Made by a program: the position numbers and the translations under genes
Notes under the pieces: model-generated
What the model was told of the DNA's origin: nothing
What the model saw: only the letters and a program-made list of their open reading frames with translations
Database searches by the model: none
Shown: positions 8,801-15,310 of the stretch, piece after piece
How the letters are laid out: each line of letters starts with the position of its first letter
Numbering within the stretch: position 1 is the first letter of the stretch
Origin: Fibrobacterota bacterium
GTDB taxonomy: Bacteria > Fibrobacterota > Fibrobacteria > UBA11236
NCBI GenBank assembly: GCA_023249635.1
Contig: JAHFCH010000047.1
Location: 1 to 35,166 of the forward strand
Direction of reading: 5' to 3'
Length of the DNA stretch: 35,166 nucleotides

Positions 8801-9416
8801 CCGCCACCAATTGCCAGCCGTCCGACTTGTGCAACTCGAGGAACCGGCGGTTGATGGTCTCTTCTTCGGGCAGGCCGTGCGATTGCAAGGTAAGGTAGAC
8901 GTTCTCCTTGCCGAAGAAGCCGGCATATGCCTCCAGCAATTCGCGCGCCTTTTTCTCATTGCCCTTGAGCAATGCGGCTCCCACTTCACCCTGATGATTG
9001 GAAGTAAGGCAGATGAGGCCCTCGGAGCGGCCTTTGAGGGACTCGTGATCGATGCGCGGCTTCTGGTAAAAACCGTCCAGATAGCCGTCGGAACAGATGC
9101 GCATCAGATTCTTGTAGCCCGCATCGGTGGCGGCGATGAGGATTAGCTTGTGGCTCAATGGCTGGTTGGGGGCGTAAGTAGTGTTGGTACGGCTGTCGGG
9201 GGCGACATGCAGATCGCAGCCGATCAGGGGTTTGAGCCCGGCCTTCTTGGCGGCATTGTTGAACTCGAGCATGCCGAACATGTTGCCATGATCGGTGAGC
9301 GCCATGGCGGTCTGCTTCTGCTCCAGGGCTTTTTTGACCAGCCCCCCGATACGCGCCGAGGACTGGAGCATGGAATACTCCGAGTGCGTATGCAGATGAA
9401 CGAAGGGGGTTTCCAT
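5862..9416 (-). CDS. dnaE: DNA polymerase III subunit alpha
   Basis: 1184 residues, the usual size for DnaE1, the replicative polymerase catalytic subunit. The N-terminal PHP domain keeps its metal-binding residues (HLHTHSEYSML at 7-17, TDHGNMFG at 41-48), unlike the degenerate E. coli domain, so it may keep metal-dependent activity. The three catalytic aspartates are D400 and D402 in MPDIDTDF and D564 in KMDFLGLRNL. Other hallmarks are GPGRGSAVGSLV, QAGMHAAAVII, ALYRPGPMEYIP and FNKSHSAAYATVAFQTAYLK. The sequence QVSLFDM (918-924) fits the internal beta-clamp-binding motif. An OB fold (VVLGGMITRLKTKISAKDNR and after) and a C-terminal domain follow. The start ATG has CGGAG 3 nt before it and lies 8 nt after the stop of the XPB-N/WYL-like gene, so the two are probably co-transcribed. 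Confidence 0.98.
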   Translation of the reverse strand: METPFVHLHTHSEYSMLQSSARIGGLVKKALEQKQTAMALTDHGNMFGMLEFNNAAKKAGLKPLIGCDLHVAPDSRTNTTYAPNQPLSHKLILIAATDAGYKNLMRICSDGYLDGFYQKPRIDHESLKGRSEGLICLTSNHQGEVGAALLKGNEKKARELLEAYAGFFGKENVYLTLQSHGLPEEETINRRFLELHKSDGWQLVAVNDVHFLKREDFEAHDVMLCIAGGWKLKEPGRPRFNSDQYYLRSGEEMAALFGDFPGAIENTVLIAERCNVTIEFGKLHHPQFPIPEGYPDADAYLAHLSREGLAKRYQEPTPELKQRLEFELEVMKNMKVAGYMLIVQDFINAAKGMGIPVGPGRGSAVGSLVSYAVGITDVDPIRFNLLFERFLNPERVSMPDIDTDFSDNGRQAVIQYVVDKYGTESVAQIVTYGRLKAKAALKDVARVLGIDHKEVDKLNKFIPALTKGLVRPDSDKKQENTYVSDIPDAMKAIEAGGEPYRQMWNYALALESLVRQAGMHAAAVIIAPRAVVNFAPLYRQPDSGQVMIQYDMTFSESIGLLKMDFLGLRNLSVIQDCLAQIKEASGVEIDPLKLPEEDPKTFQLLGKGMTVGVFQFESGGMQDYLRKLKPNVIEDLIAMNALYRPGPMEYIPQYIGRKNGREEVDCYHENLEPILKETYGVIVYQEQVMQLAQVLAGFSLGGADLLRRAMAKKDVKKMDELRPKFVDGAKQRGYDPKLAERIWEVLVPFSSYAFNKSHSAAYATVAFQTAYLKAHWPAQFMAANMNSEMHDTARLVVLLNDCKSMGLEVLFPDINSSQAKYTVREGKIVYGLGGIKNVGLSAVERIVEERGKHGPFTTIFDLCKRVDSQYLNRRALESLILGGAMPDEIPGNRAQQFAAAESALAYAQSFQQDKSIGQVSLFDMGSAPAGEGPALDTGEPQLPNVDPWPYNEMLEKEKEVLGLYLSGHPLEPYRIELKGFTTCPLDADRLRQCVGEVKQERPKEGERFRGPQGAPVVLGGMITRLKTKISAKDNRTFAFAELEDFVGKVEVTLWSDVFEEVRSMVEIDSMVLIRGNLTWNDEQAMFKLNAQKVINLQESREKLSRSVHVRLKTVGLLEPNVARLHDTCSEYEGNCQLVLHMEHQGEGEIAMVSEKLKLTPDQACTRSLAGLVGEENVWLSAKSY

Positions 9417-9424
9417 GGCTCCGG

Positions 9425-11284
9425 CTACTCCATGATGCGCAAGGCTTTTACCTGCTCCAGCACGTATTCATTGCGGTGGCCCGAATCGGCTTCGATGCCG
9501 ATGAGCTTGATGGGGTCCTTATGCTTGAGCAGCAGCAGCGGCTTCATGGCCACGCGCCTGAGGATGGGCGCGGCATAGCTGAACTCCACCTGCTTCTCGC
9601 CGGCGATGGCGGCTTCCAGCGTTTCAATCTTGACCAACAATTCCTGCTCGCGCGTCGCCTGACCGTTCTTCTCGGCTTGCGGCTGGGGCGGGGCCCGTAG
9701 GCTGCCGGGAGTTTCCCGGTAGGCGGGGGGGCCGACTTCCGGACGCTGCAATTCCCAGGTCTGGGCAGAGCCTTCCAGGGACACCGATTCCAGTTCCAGG
9801 GTGCGCCGCGCGTCTTCGCCCGGCACGAGTCCGAAATGCTGCAGCAGTTCCTTGACCCGCGCCTTGTTCTGCCGCGTCAGGGTGAATCCGTAATCGGGGA
9901 TGACCTCGGTGATCATTTCCAGGAACTGGGGGATTTCCTTGAGCTCGTGGAAGCGGATGGGATCCGAGACGCGCAATACCAGGGTATCCATGAACAAGGT
10001 GGAGGCGTAGGTGGAAGCCCATTCCAGCAGGGTCTGCCGCGCGGGACCTTCATACCCCAGCCAACCGAGCAGATCCTGGAACGAGTCCAGGGGCAGGCCG
10101 GCCTGGAGGCCCTGGATCACCGATTCCTTGGTGAAGCGGTAGCGGCCCATGAATTCGTCGTTGCTTTTCCGGGCCACGAGTTCCAATTGCCGTAACCGAT
10201 CCAGCGGGGAATCCAACGGCACCAGGCTTTCCATGTTGGGCAGGCTGATGGGACGCGAAGCCGGCGCGCCGGCGGGGGCAGCAGGCGCGGCCACAGTAAC
10301 TTGCGGGGTACCCCCGGTATCCCCGCCTACCGAGCCTTCCTTCAGGTTGAGGCGGGCGATAGCCTCGCGATCCGGACGTAGCCAGGCGATGCGGCCCTTG
10401 GCCATGCCGAATTCGACGAGGCCCAGCAGCCAAAGTTCCTGTAGGGGCTTGGGAAGGTTTTCCCACGTGAAGGAAGCCTTGGCGTCAGCGTAACTTTTGC
10501 GATACGTCCCGGAATGGATCCACAGCAGGTTGGCCCAGGCGGCCACGCGGCCCGCGGGCGGATCGGCGGGCAGGGAGGCCAGGGCTTGCAAGGTATGTCC
10601 GAGGCCGCGCAGGCGCGACCGCATCCACCACCCGGCCAGGCGCCGCCAGGCGTCATGGCGGTCCAGGCGCAGAAAGGCTTTGCCTTCGGGGGAAAGATGG
10701 AGCTGTCCGTCTTCCTGCAGAACCAGACCGGCGCCCACAGCGAAGTGGAGCAGCAATTGCACTTCTTCGGCCGGCAATGCCGAGGAGAGGCGCTCCCCGA
10801 ATGCGAAACGCTGCGCCAACTCTTGCGCGTCCTTGCGGTGCATCTCGCCGTTCTGGGTGATTTTCACGGCGCCTAACGCGGTCTGGCACAGGAAATGGCA
10901 GAGGTGCGCGCCGATGAAATAACGGAAGGAAATCCAATTCGCCGACTCCATGCCGGGCGCCGCCGTCCAATCATCCGCCAACACCCGCGGCAGGACGATT
11001 CCGGCCATCTCCAGAAAACCATGGTAGGTGCGCGTTTTCTCGCCTTCGCGGGAAAAGATCAAAAGCTCCTGTTCCAGCTTTCCCAAAAGCAACAATGCCT
11101 GGGAAGGCGGATACCCTTCAAGCGCGCCCAGCAATTCACCTTCGGCGGCGCCGCGGTCCTCGGAGGCATACACCAAGGCCAGCAGATGGCGCCCCTGCGC
11201 ATCCGCCGAGGCCAGTACCGAGGCCAGGCGTTCCGGCTTCATGGCCCAGTCGAAAACGAGGTGGGTTACTTTGTTGGCCTGCAT
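9425..11284 (-). CDS. XPB/Ssl2 N-terminal-domain protein with WYL-like C-terminus, no helicase motor
   Basis: 619 residues from the ATG at 11282-11284 (GAAGG 4 nt upstream). The frame stays open to a TTG at 11369-11371, and 29 extra residues (starting MHSLLEFLTAAPK) could be real, because a possible promoter lies just beyond. The middle part (FRFTKESVIQGLQAG-like region around 10080-10150 through LELESVSL) resembles the helicase XPB/Ssl2 N-terminal domain family: RFTKESVIQGLQAGL, VLRVSDPIRFHELKEIPQFL, VIPDYGFTLTRQNKARVKEL. No Walker A or DEAD/DEAH motif is present. The last 70 residues (IETLEAAIAGEKQVEFSY through NEYVLEQVKALRI) resemble a WYL ligand- or nucleic-acid-sensing domain. A Gly/Ala/Pro-rich linker sits between the halves. 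Similar motorless proteins are known in other bacteria but their role is unclear. The 8-nt gap to dnaE suggests a link with replication or repair; that is inference. Confidence 0.75.
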   Translation of the reverse strand: MQANKVTHLVFDWAMKPERLASVLASADAQGRHLLALVYASEDRGAAEGELLGALEGYPPSQALLLLGKLEQELLIFSREGEKTRTYHGFLEMAGIVLPRVLADDWTAAPGMESANWISFRYFIGAHLCHFLCQTALGAVKITQNGEMHRKDAQELAQRFAFGERLSSALPAEEVQLLLHFAVGAGLVLQEDGQLHLSPEGKAFLRLDRHDAWRRLAGWWMRSRLRGLGHTLQALASLPADPPAGRVAAWANLLWIHSGTYRKSYADAKASFTWENLPKPLQELWLLGLVEFGMAKGRIAWLRPDREAIARLNLKEGSVGGDTGGTPQVTVAAPAAPAGAPASRPISLPNMESLVPLDSPLDRLRQLELVARKSNDEFMGRYRFTKESVIQGLQAGLPLDSFQDLLGWLGYEGPARQTLLEWASTYASTLFMDTLVLRVSDPIRFHELKEIPQFLEMITEVIPDYGFTLTRQNKARVKELLQHFGLVPGEDARRTLELESVSLEGSAQTWELQRPEVGPPAYRETPGSLRAPPQPQAEKNGQATREQELLVKIETLEAAIAGEKQVEFSYAAPILRRVAMKPLLLLKHKDPIKLIGIEADSGHRNEYVLEQVKALRIME

Positions 11285-11410
11285 CAGGCCTTCGCCGGGC
11301 TGATCCCGACGATGAAGCTTGATGACAAAGGTTTTTGGGGCGGCTGTCAGGAATTCGAGGAGGGAATGCAAATCCAGTCACCCGCTTCTTGGAAAAAGTG
11401 GAAGGGGGTA

Positions 11411-11440
11411 AATATAGCTCTCGGGAACCTCCCTGTTCCC
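11411..11440 (-). promoter_or_regulatory. Candidate promoter/operator of the XPB-N-like gene and dnaE
   Basis: On the minus strand TATATT (11416-11411) could be a -10 box whose start point would fall about 33 nt before the TTG at 11371. Just upstream lies a perfect inverted repeat, GGGAAC-N6-GTTCCC (11423-11440), sitting where the -35 region would be, as an operator would. No good -35 hexamer is visible. Assigned by eye only. Confidence 0.3.
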
Positions 11441-11607
11441 GTAGGCTTCCCGGTCAATTTTTGCCCGACTGTCATTCCCTGACCCACCCAGGACCGGAAA
11501 ACCCATTATATTTCGGGGGATGGGCCTCAATTCCCCGGTTCCCCAGGCCCCTGCCTTTGGCCCTGGAATTGCTCCCTGAAACCCTGGATACTAATCCCTG
11601 GAAGATC

Positions 11608-12840
11608 ATGAGTCCGCAATCGATTAAGGCAATGGCTTTAGGGCGCCGCGTCCCCGGGGCTTCCGGCGTTGCGCGGGTTCGATTCCAGCTCTTCGCCTGG
11701 GCGATTTTCGCCTGGCTGGCGGTGACACCGACCCATGCCCTGTATTCCCGGGAGTACCTGACGGCCTTTCGCATCCCGGATAATTCCCTGAAAATGGACG
11801 GACGCCCCGATTCCCTCTGGCGCGCGGTGGCCGGTATGGGGTTGTCGACCGGGCATAGCCTATCCTTCAAGGATACGGAAAAGATGGTCGTGCTCGCGCC
11901 GGAAACGGTTCGCAACGACGATCCCTCCAAGTACGTAAAGAATCCCGTGAACGGGTCCATCACCATGTTGGCGGCCTACGACAACCAAGCGCTCTATTTC
12001 TTCTTCCTGGTGAAGACCAAGACCGTCGTGAACGCGAAGACCGTCTGTCCCGCGCTTGCGGACGCCTGGAAGGCGGATGCAGCCGAGGTATTCGTTGACC
12101 CTTCGCCCTGGGATCAAGACCCGGCTGTGTATCGTTCCTACTTCACCGCCGATGCGAGCGGCTTGGTGTACGGTACTTCGCCTAAGACCATCCAGGTGGA
12201 CAAGCCGATCTCGAGGCGGGACTCGACCCGCTTCTATTACCGCGATCGCCTAACGGCGGACAAATTCCAGGTGCCCGGCACCATGCCTGCCGGATTGGTC
12301 GCGCTCTCCTCGGCGCATTCCGCCACCGATACTACGACAGTGGGCGTGGAGATGAAAATCCCTTACTGGGCCGGCACGAAACCCTCTTTCGTCGGGGGAA
12401 AGACCATGTTCATCTCCTGGGGATTCAACATGTATGCCGATACATTGTGGGCCAATTGCGGCTCCAATCCGCTCGCGTACCGCTGGGCAAAGAATTTCCT
12501 GAACTATAACAACGAAGCCGAGAAGCCGCCGGGATTCCACATGGACGACTCCACCCACTACGATCCGACGCGGTCGTGGGACGGGTGGGGCCCATTGAGC
12601 ATTTCCGGCAAGCAGGTAGATGAAGCCAATTGCAAGTCGCCTTCGGAAAGCAAAGACGCATTCAACGCGAATTGGGATCCGGCGTGGTGGGCGGCCAGAT
12701 GCCAGGGGAATATTGCTGTCGACTTGCGCGCCGGTTCCCTGCTCCGGTTCGACGCCGCCGGCATGCCCGTACCGTCCCGGTTACGGGGCCGCGACGTGCG
12801 CGGCCGTCTTGCGCCTGCCCATTCCCGCCCGCCGCTCTGA
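11608..12840 (+). CDS. Exported CBM9-like carbohydrate-binding protein
   Basis: 410 residues from the ATG at 11608 (GGAAG 4 nt upstream). An unusually long N-region leads to a hydrophobic segment (FQLFAWAIFAWLAVTPTHA), consistent with a signal peptide; an internal ATG nine codons in would shorten it. The body resembles family 9 carbohydrate-binding modules: NSLKMDGRPDSLWRAVAGM, ITMLAAYDNQALYFFFLV, then WKADAAEVFVDPSPWDQD, and later VGVEMKIPYW and MFISWGFNMYAD. CBM9 domains bind sugar chain ends; here no catalytic domain is attached, so binding to a glycan is the likely role. The C-terminus carries GRDVRGRL, a shortened form of the D-x-x-G-R tail seen on other exported proteins in the window, and ends soon after it, so the tail may be decayed. 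The gene is followed within 25 nt by a bidirectional terminator. Confidence 0.72.
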   Translation: MSPQSIKAMALGRRVPGASGVARVRFQLFAWAIFAWLAVTPTHALYSREYLTAFRIPDNSLKMDGRPDSLWRAVAGMGLSTGHSLSFKDTEKMVVLAPETVRNDDPSKYVKNPVNGSITMLAAYDNQALYFFFLVKTKTVVNAKTVCPALADAWKADAAEVFVDPSPWDQDPAVYRSYFTADASGLVYGTSPKTIQVDKPISRRDSTRFYYRDRLTADKFQVPGTMPAGLVALSSAHSATDTTTVGVEMKIPYWAGTKPSFVGGKTMFISWGFNMYADTLWANCGSNPLAYRWAKNFLNYNNEAEKPPGFHMDDSTHYDPTRSWDGWGPLSISGKQVDEANCKSPSESKDAFNANWDPAWWAARCQGNIAVDLRAGSLLRFDAAGMPVPSRLRGRDVRGRLAPAHSRPPL

Positions 12841-12860
12841 CCCTTACGGAATCCGGAAAT

Positions 12861-12895
12861 AAAAAAAGGCCGGTCCCTGGGGACCGGCCTTTTTC
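12861..12895. terminator. Strong bidirectional intrinsic terminator
   Basis: A near-perfect hairpin with stem GGCCGGTCC / GGACCGGCC and loop CTGG is flanked by a run of A on the left and T on the right, so it can end transcripts in both directions. It lies between the convergent CBM9-like gene (+) and ferredoxin gene (-). Confidence 0.9.
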
Positions 12896-12914
12896 GTTTA
12901 CCGGGTCGCCCCGA

Positions 12915-13142
12915 TTACATGGGGTTGTCGCGCTTGCCGCTATTGTCGTATTCGATGCCGATGGTTCCCACCGGGCAGCCTTCGGCGGCTTCCACGATTT
13001 CGTCCGTCAGTTCCAGCTTGGCGCCGCCCTTGATGACCATTTTCTCGGGAACCTCAAATACCTCAGGGCAGGTGGCTTCGCAGGCCCCGCACATGGTGCA
13101 CTCGTTCTCGCTCTCGTCCAACCAAACCTTCGTGATGGCCAT
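12915..13142 (-). CDS. Ferredoxin, single [4Fe-4S] type
   Basis: 75 residues, the normal size of small single-cluster ferredoxins. Cysteines C15, C18 and C21 in CTMCGACEATCP plus C56 in EGCPVGTI give the ligand pattern of one [4Fe-4S] (or [3Fe-4S]) cluster; C25 is the extra cysteine that in relatives can form a disulfide. The body PEVFEVPEKMVIKGGAKLEL and the acidic overall charge fit an electron carrier in the cytoplasm. The ATG is preceded by AGGAG. It is transcribed alone, from its own TATAAT promoter, towards the shared terminator. The partner oxidoreductase cannot be told from the neighbours. Confidence 0.93.
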   Translation of the reverse strand: MAITKVWLDESENECTMCGACEATCPEVFEVPEKMVIKGGAKLELTDEIVEAAEGCPVGTIGIEYDNSGKRDNPM

Positions 13143-13170
13143 CGCCTGGAACTCCTATGAATCTGGGGAT

Positions 13171-13200
13171 ATTATACATCCCGGCCCGCCGTAATGGCAG
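13171..13200 (-). promoter_or_regulatory. Candidate sigma70-type promoter of the ferredoxin gene
   Basis: On the minus strand a perfect TATAAT (13176-13171) lies 18 nt after CTGCCA (13200-13195, four of six matches to TTGACA). The predicted start near 13164 gives a leader of about 22 nt that contains AGGAG before the ATG. Confidence 0.5.
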
Positions 13201-13388
13201 GGTTTCCGCCAAAATGGCGCGCTTGCTGCGTAACAGAAGATACTTGGCGCCGCCCCCTTTGGCAAGCGGACAGACGGGCGTTAAGTCGCGCCGGCGCTAA
13301 GACTTATTGCGCGGGCTGCCGCGGAAATCCGCCCTGGCGCTACAAAGGCCGGAATGGGCTTTCTAACTTTCAGTTTTTAAGGAAGAAA

Positions 13389-14420
13389 ATGGCAATCAAG
13401 GTCGGTATCCTAGGCGCCACGGGCTTCACCGGGCAGGAGCTCATGGTGCTGCTGCTGCGGCATCCCCAGGTCGAGATCGCGTGGTTGAGTTCGGAATCGC
13501 AGCCGGGCACGGACTACGGCAAAATCTATCCCCAATTCCAGGGACGCCTGCCGGCATCGGTCGGAATCCTGCGCAGCTTCGCCGACGTGAAGGCCACGCA
13601 ACCGGACGTGGTGTTTTCCTGCCTGCCCCATGGCGCCTCGGCGGAATGCGCCGCGCCTTTCGCGGCCAACGGCAAAACCCTGGTGATCGATCTTTCCGCG
13701 GACTTCCGCCTGCAGGACCTGGCAGCCTACGAGAAGGCGTATGCCCACCCGCATCCCCTGCCCGAGGTGCTGAAACAGGCGCGTTACGGCCTTACCGAAA
13801 TCCACGCGGACGCGATCAAAGGCGCGCGCCTGATCGCGAATCCCGGATGTTATCCCACCTCGGCATTGCTTCCCCTGATGCCGCTGATCCAAGCCGGCGT
13901 GATTTCCCCGGACGGCATCATTATCGATTCCAAGTCCGGTGTTTCGGGCGCGGGGAAAAAGCCCACCGAAACCACCCATTACGTATACGCCAACGAAAGC
14001 GTGGCCGCCTACGGCGTGGGCGACAAGCATCGTCATCGCGTCGAGATCATGGAGCAGCTCTCGTTATCCGCGGGCCGCAAGGTCGAAGTCCTTTTCACGC
14101 CCCACCTGATTCCCATGGAACGCGGAATCCTGTCCACCATTTATTGCGATCTAGCCCCAGGCAAGGACGGCGCGGCCGCCGAAGCCTGCCTCAAGGCGGC
14201 TTATGCGGGCGCCGGGTTCGTCCGCATCCGCGAGGATTTCCCGCGCACCGCGGACGTGAAGCATTCCAACTTCTGCCACATCAAGGTTTACCAGCCGGCC
14301 GGCGGAAACAAGCTGATCATCGTTTCCGTATTGGACAACATGGTGAAGGGCGCCTCCGGCCAAGCCCTGCAGAACATGAATCTGGCCCTGGGGCTGCCCG
14401 CCGGCCTCGGTCTGGCCTGA
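13389..14420 (+). CDS. argC: N-acetyl-gamma-glutamyl-phosphate reductase
   Basis: 343 residues. It catalyses the NADPH-dependent reduction of N-acetylglutamyl phosphate to the semialdehyde in arginine synthesis. The N-terminal Rossmann motif GATGFTG (residues 9-15), the catalytic cysteine C154 in IANPGCYPTS, SGVSGAGKKP, and the histidine-rich GDKHRHRVEI are all present. The start ATG has AAGGA 5 nt before it; the frame is open further upstream, but the extra residues do not resemble the family. It overlaps argB by one base (TGATG), so the two are translationally coupled. Clear member of the classic ArgC family. Confidence 0.98.
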   Translation: MAIKVGILGATGFTGQELMVLLLRHPQVEIAWLSSESQPGTDYGKIYPQFQGRLPASVGILRSFADVKATQPDVVFSCLPHGASAECAAPFAANGKTLVIDLSADFRLQDLAAYEKAYAHPHPLPEVLKQARYGLTEIHADAIKGARLIANPGCYPTSALLPLMPLIQAGVISPDGIIIDSKSGVSGAGKKPTETTHYVYANESVAAYGVGDKHRHRVEIMEQLSLSAGRKVEVLFTPHLIPMERGILSTIYCDLAPGKDGAAAEACLKAAYAGAGFVRIREDFPRTADVKHSNFCHIKVYQPAGGNKLIIVSVLDNMVKGASGQALQNMNLALGLPAGLGLA

Positions 14421-15202
14421 TGACCGCGCGCCCCATCGTCGTCAAAATCGGCGGCTCCATGATGGACGACGAGACCGCCCTGACCGGCCTGTGCGAAGCG
14501 CTCGCGGGCTTGGGCAAAACCTCGGCCGCGCCCTTGGTCCTGGTCCATGGCGGCGGCAAGGATATCAACCGGCACCTAGCTTGGCTAAACGAAGAACCCG
14601 TCTTCAAGGACGGGCTGCGCGTGACCGGGCCGGCCGCCCTGAAAGTGGTCGAGATGACCTTGAGCGGCTATGTGAACAAAAAGCTGGTGGGCCTGTTGAA
14701 CGCCCACGGCGCCAAAGCCGCGGGACTGAGCGGCGTGGACGGCCCTACCTTCCTGTGCGAACCTATTTCCCCGGAACTGGGCCAGGTCGGCAGGATCGAG
14801 ACGGTGCGGACCGGATTGGTTGATGTGCTGCTGGCCGGCGGATTCCTGCCCGTGGTCTCTCCCATCTCCGTCGACGAACGGCAGGCGCATTACAACGTAA
14901 ACGCGGACGATGCCGCGTCCGCACTGGCAATCGCCCTGCGGGCGGAGAGATTGATCTTCGTTTCGGACGTCGAGGGCGTGCGCGGCGCGGACGGGATGCG
15001 GATCGCGGATCTGGACGGCACCGCCATCGATAAGCTCATCGCCGACGGGGTGGCCTCGGGAGGGATGATCCCGAAGTTGCGCTCGTGCAAAGCGGCAGTG
15101 GCGCGGGGAGTGGGAGCGGTGCATATCTGCGGTTGGGACGGGGAAGGGAAATTCGCTGCTCAGGTGAGCGGAAAAGCCAACAGTGGGACGATAATCAAGT
15201 GA
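14420..15202 (+). CDS. argB: Acetylglutamate kinase
   Basis: 260 residues, typical for the enzyme. It phosphorylates N-acetylglutamate, the second step of arginine synthesis and often the feedback-controlled one. Visible family motifs are VVKIGGSMM (residues 7-15), LVLVHGGGKDINRHL, the N-acetylglutamate-binding YNVNADDAASALA and the nucleotide-site SGGMIPKLRSC. The N-terminal extra helix found in arginine-inhibited hexameric forms is absent, so it may be insensitive to arginine or regulated otherwise; that is inferred. The ATG overlaps the argC stop. It is followed by a palindromic repeat before argD. Confidence 0.97.
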   Translation: MTARPIVVKIGGSMMDDETALTGLCEALAGLGKTSAAPLVLVHGGGKDINRHLAWLNEEPVFKDGLRVTGPAALKVVEMTLSGYVNKKLVGLLNAHGAKAAGLSGVDGPTFLCEPISPELGQVGRIETVRTGLVDVLLAGGFLPVVSPISVDERQAHYNVNADDAASALAIALRAERLIFVSDVEGVRGADGMRIADLDGTAIDKLIADGVASGGMIPKLRSCKAAVARGVGAVHICGWDGEGKFAAQVSGKANSGTIIK

Positions 15203-15216
15203 AAGGCGGGAAGAGA

Positions 15217-15299
15217 GGTTTAAGGGGATAGGTTTAAGGTCTAAGGTTTAAGGGAAAACGCCCCCCTTAAACCTTAGACCTTTGACCTTAAACCTTCTT
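15217..15299. repeat. Palindromic intergenic repeat of 7-nt units, copy 1
   Basis: The left arm (15231-15254) is built from heptamers TTTAAGG, TCTAAGG and TTTAAGG followed by GG; the right arm (15264-15294) carries the complements CCTTAAA, CCTTAGA, CCTTTGA and CCTTAAA. The core 15240-15254 pairs perfectly with 15264-15278 around a 9-nt loop, and the outer parts pair if one extra heptamer bulges out. A further partial unit (GGTTTAAGGGG) lies at 15217-15227. The same element occurs at 26465-26536; both end in AAACCTTCTT close to a plus-strand start codon. Confidence 0.85.
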
Positions 15300-15310
15300 C
15301 TTCATACACA

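Noticed and set aside
7857-9146. A 429-codon plus-strand frame opposite dnaE
   Set aside because: Antisense to well-conserved polymerase motifs; no independent evidence.
13481-14419. A long plus-strand frame overlapping argC and running into argB
   Set aside because: The part within argC is Arg/Gly-rich shadow sequence; only from the ATG at 14420 onwards does it read as ArgB.
15231-15294. Heptamer repeats considered as a CRISPR array
   Set aside because: Units are 7 nt, tandem without spacers and inverted; no cas gene is nearby.
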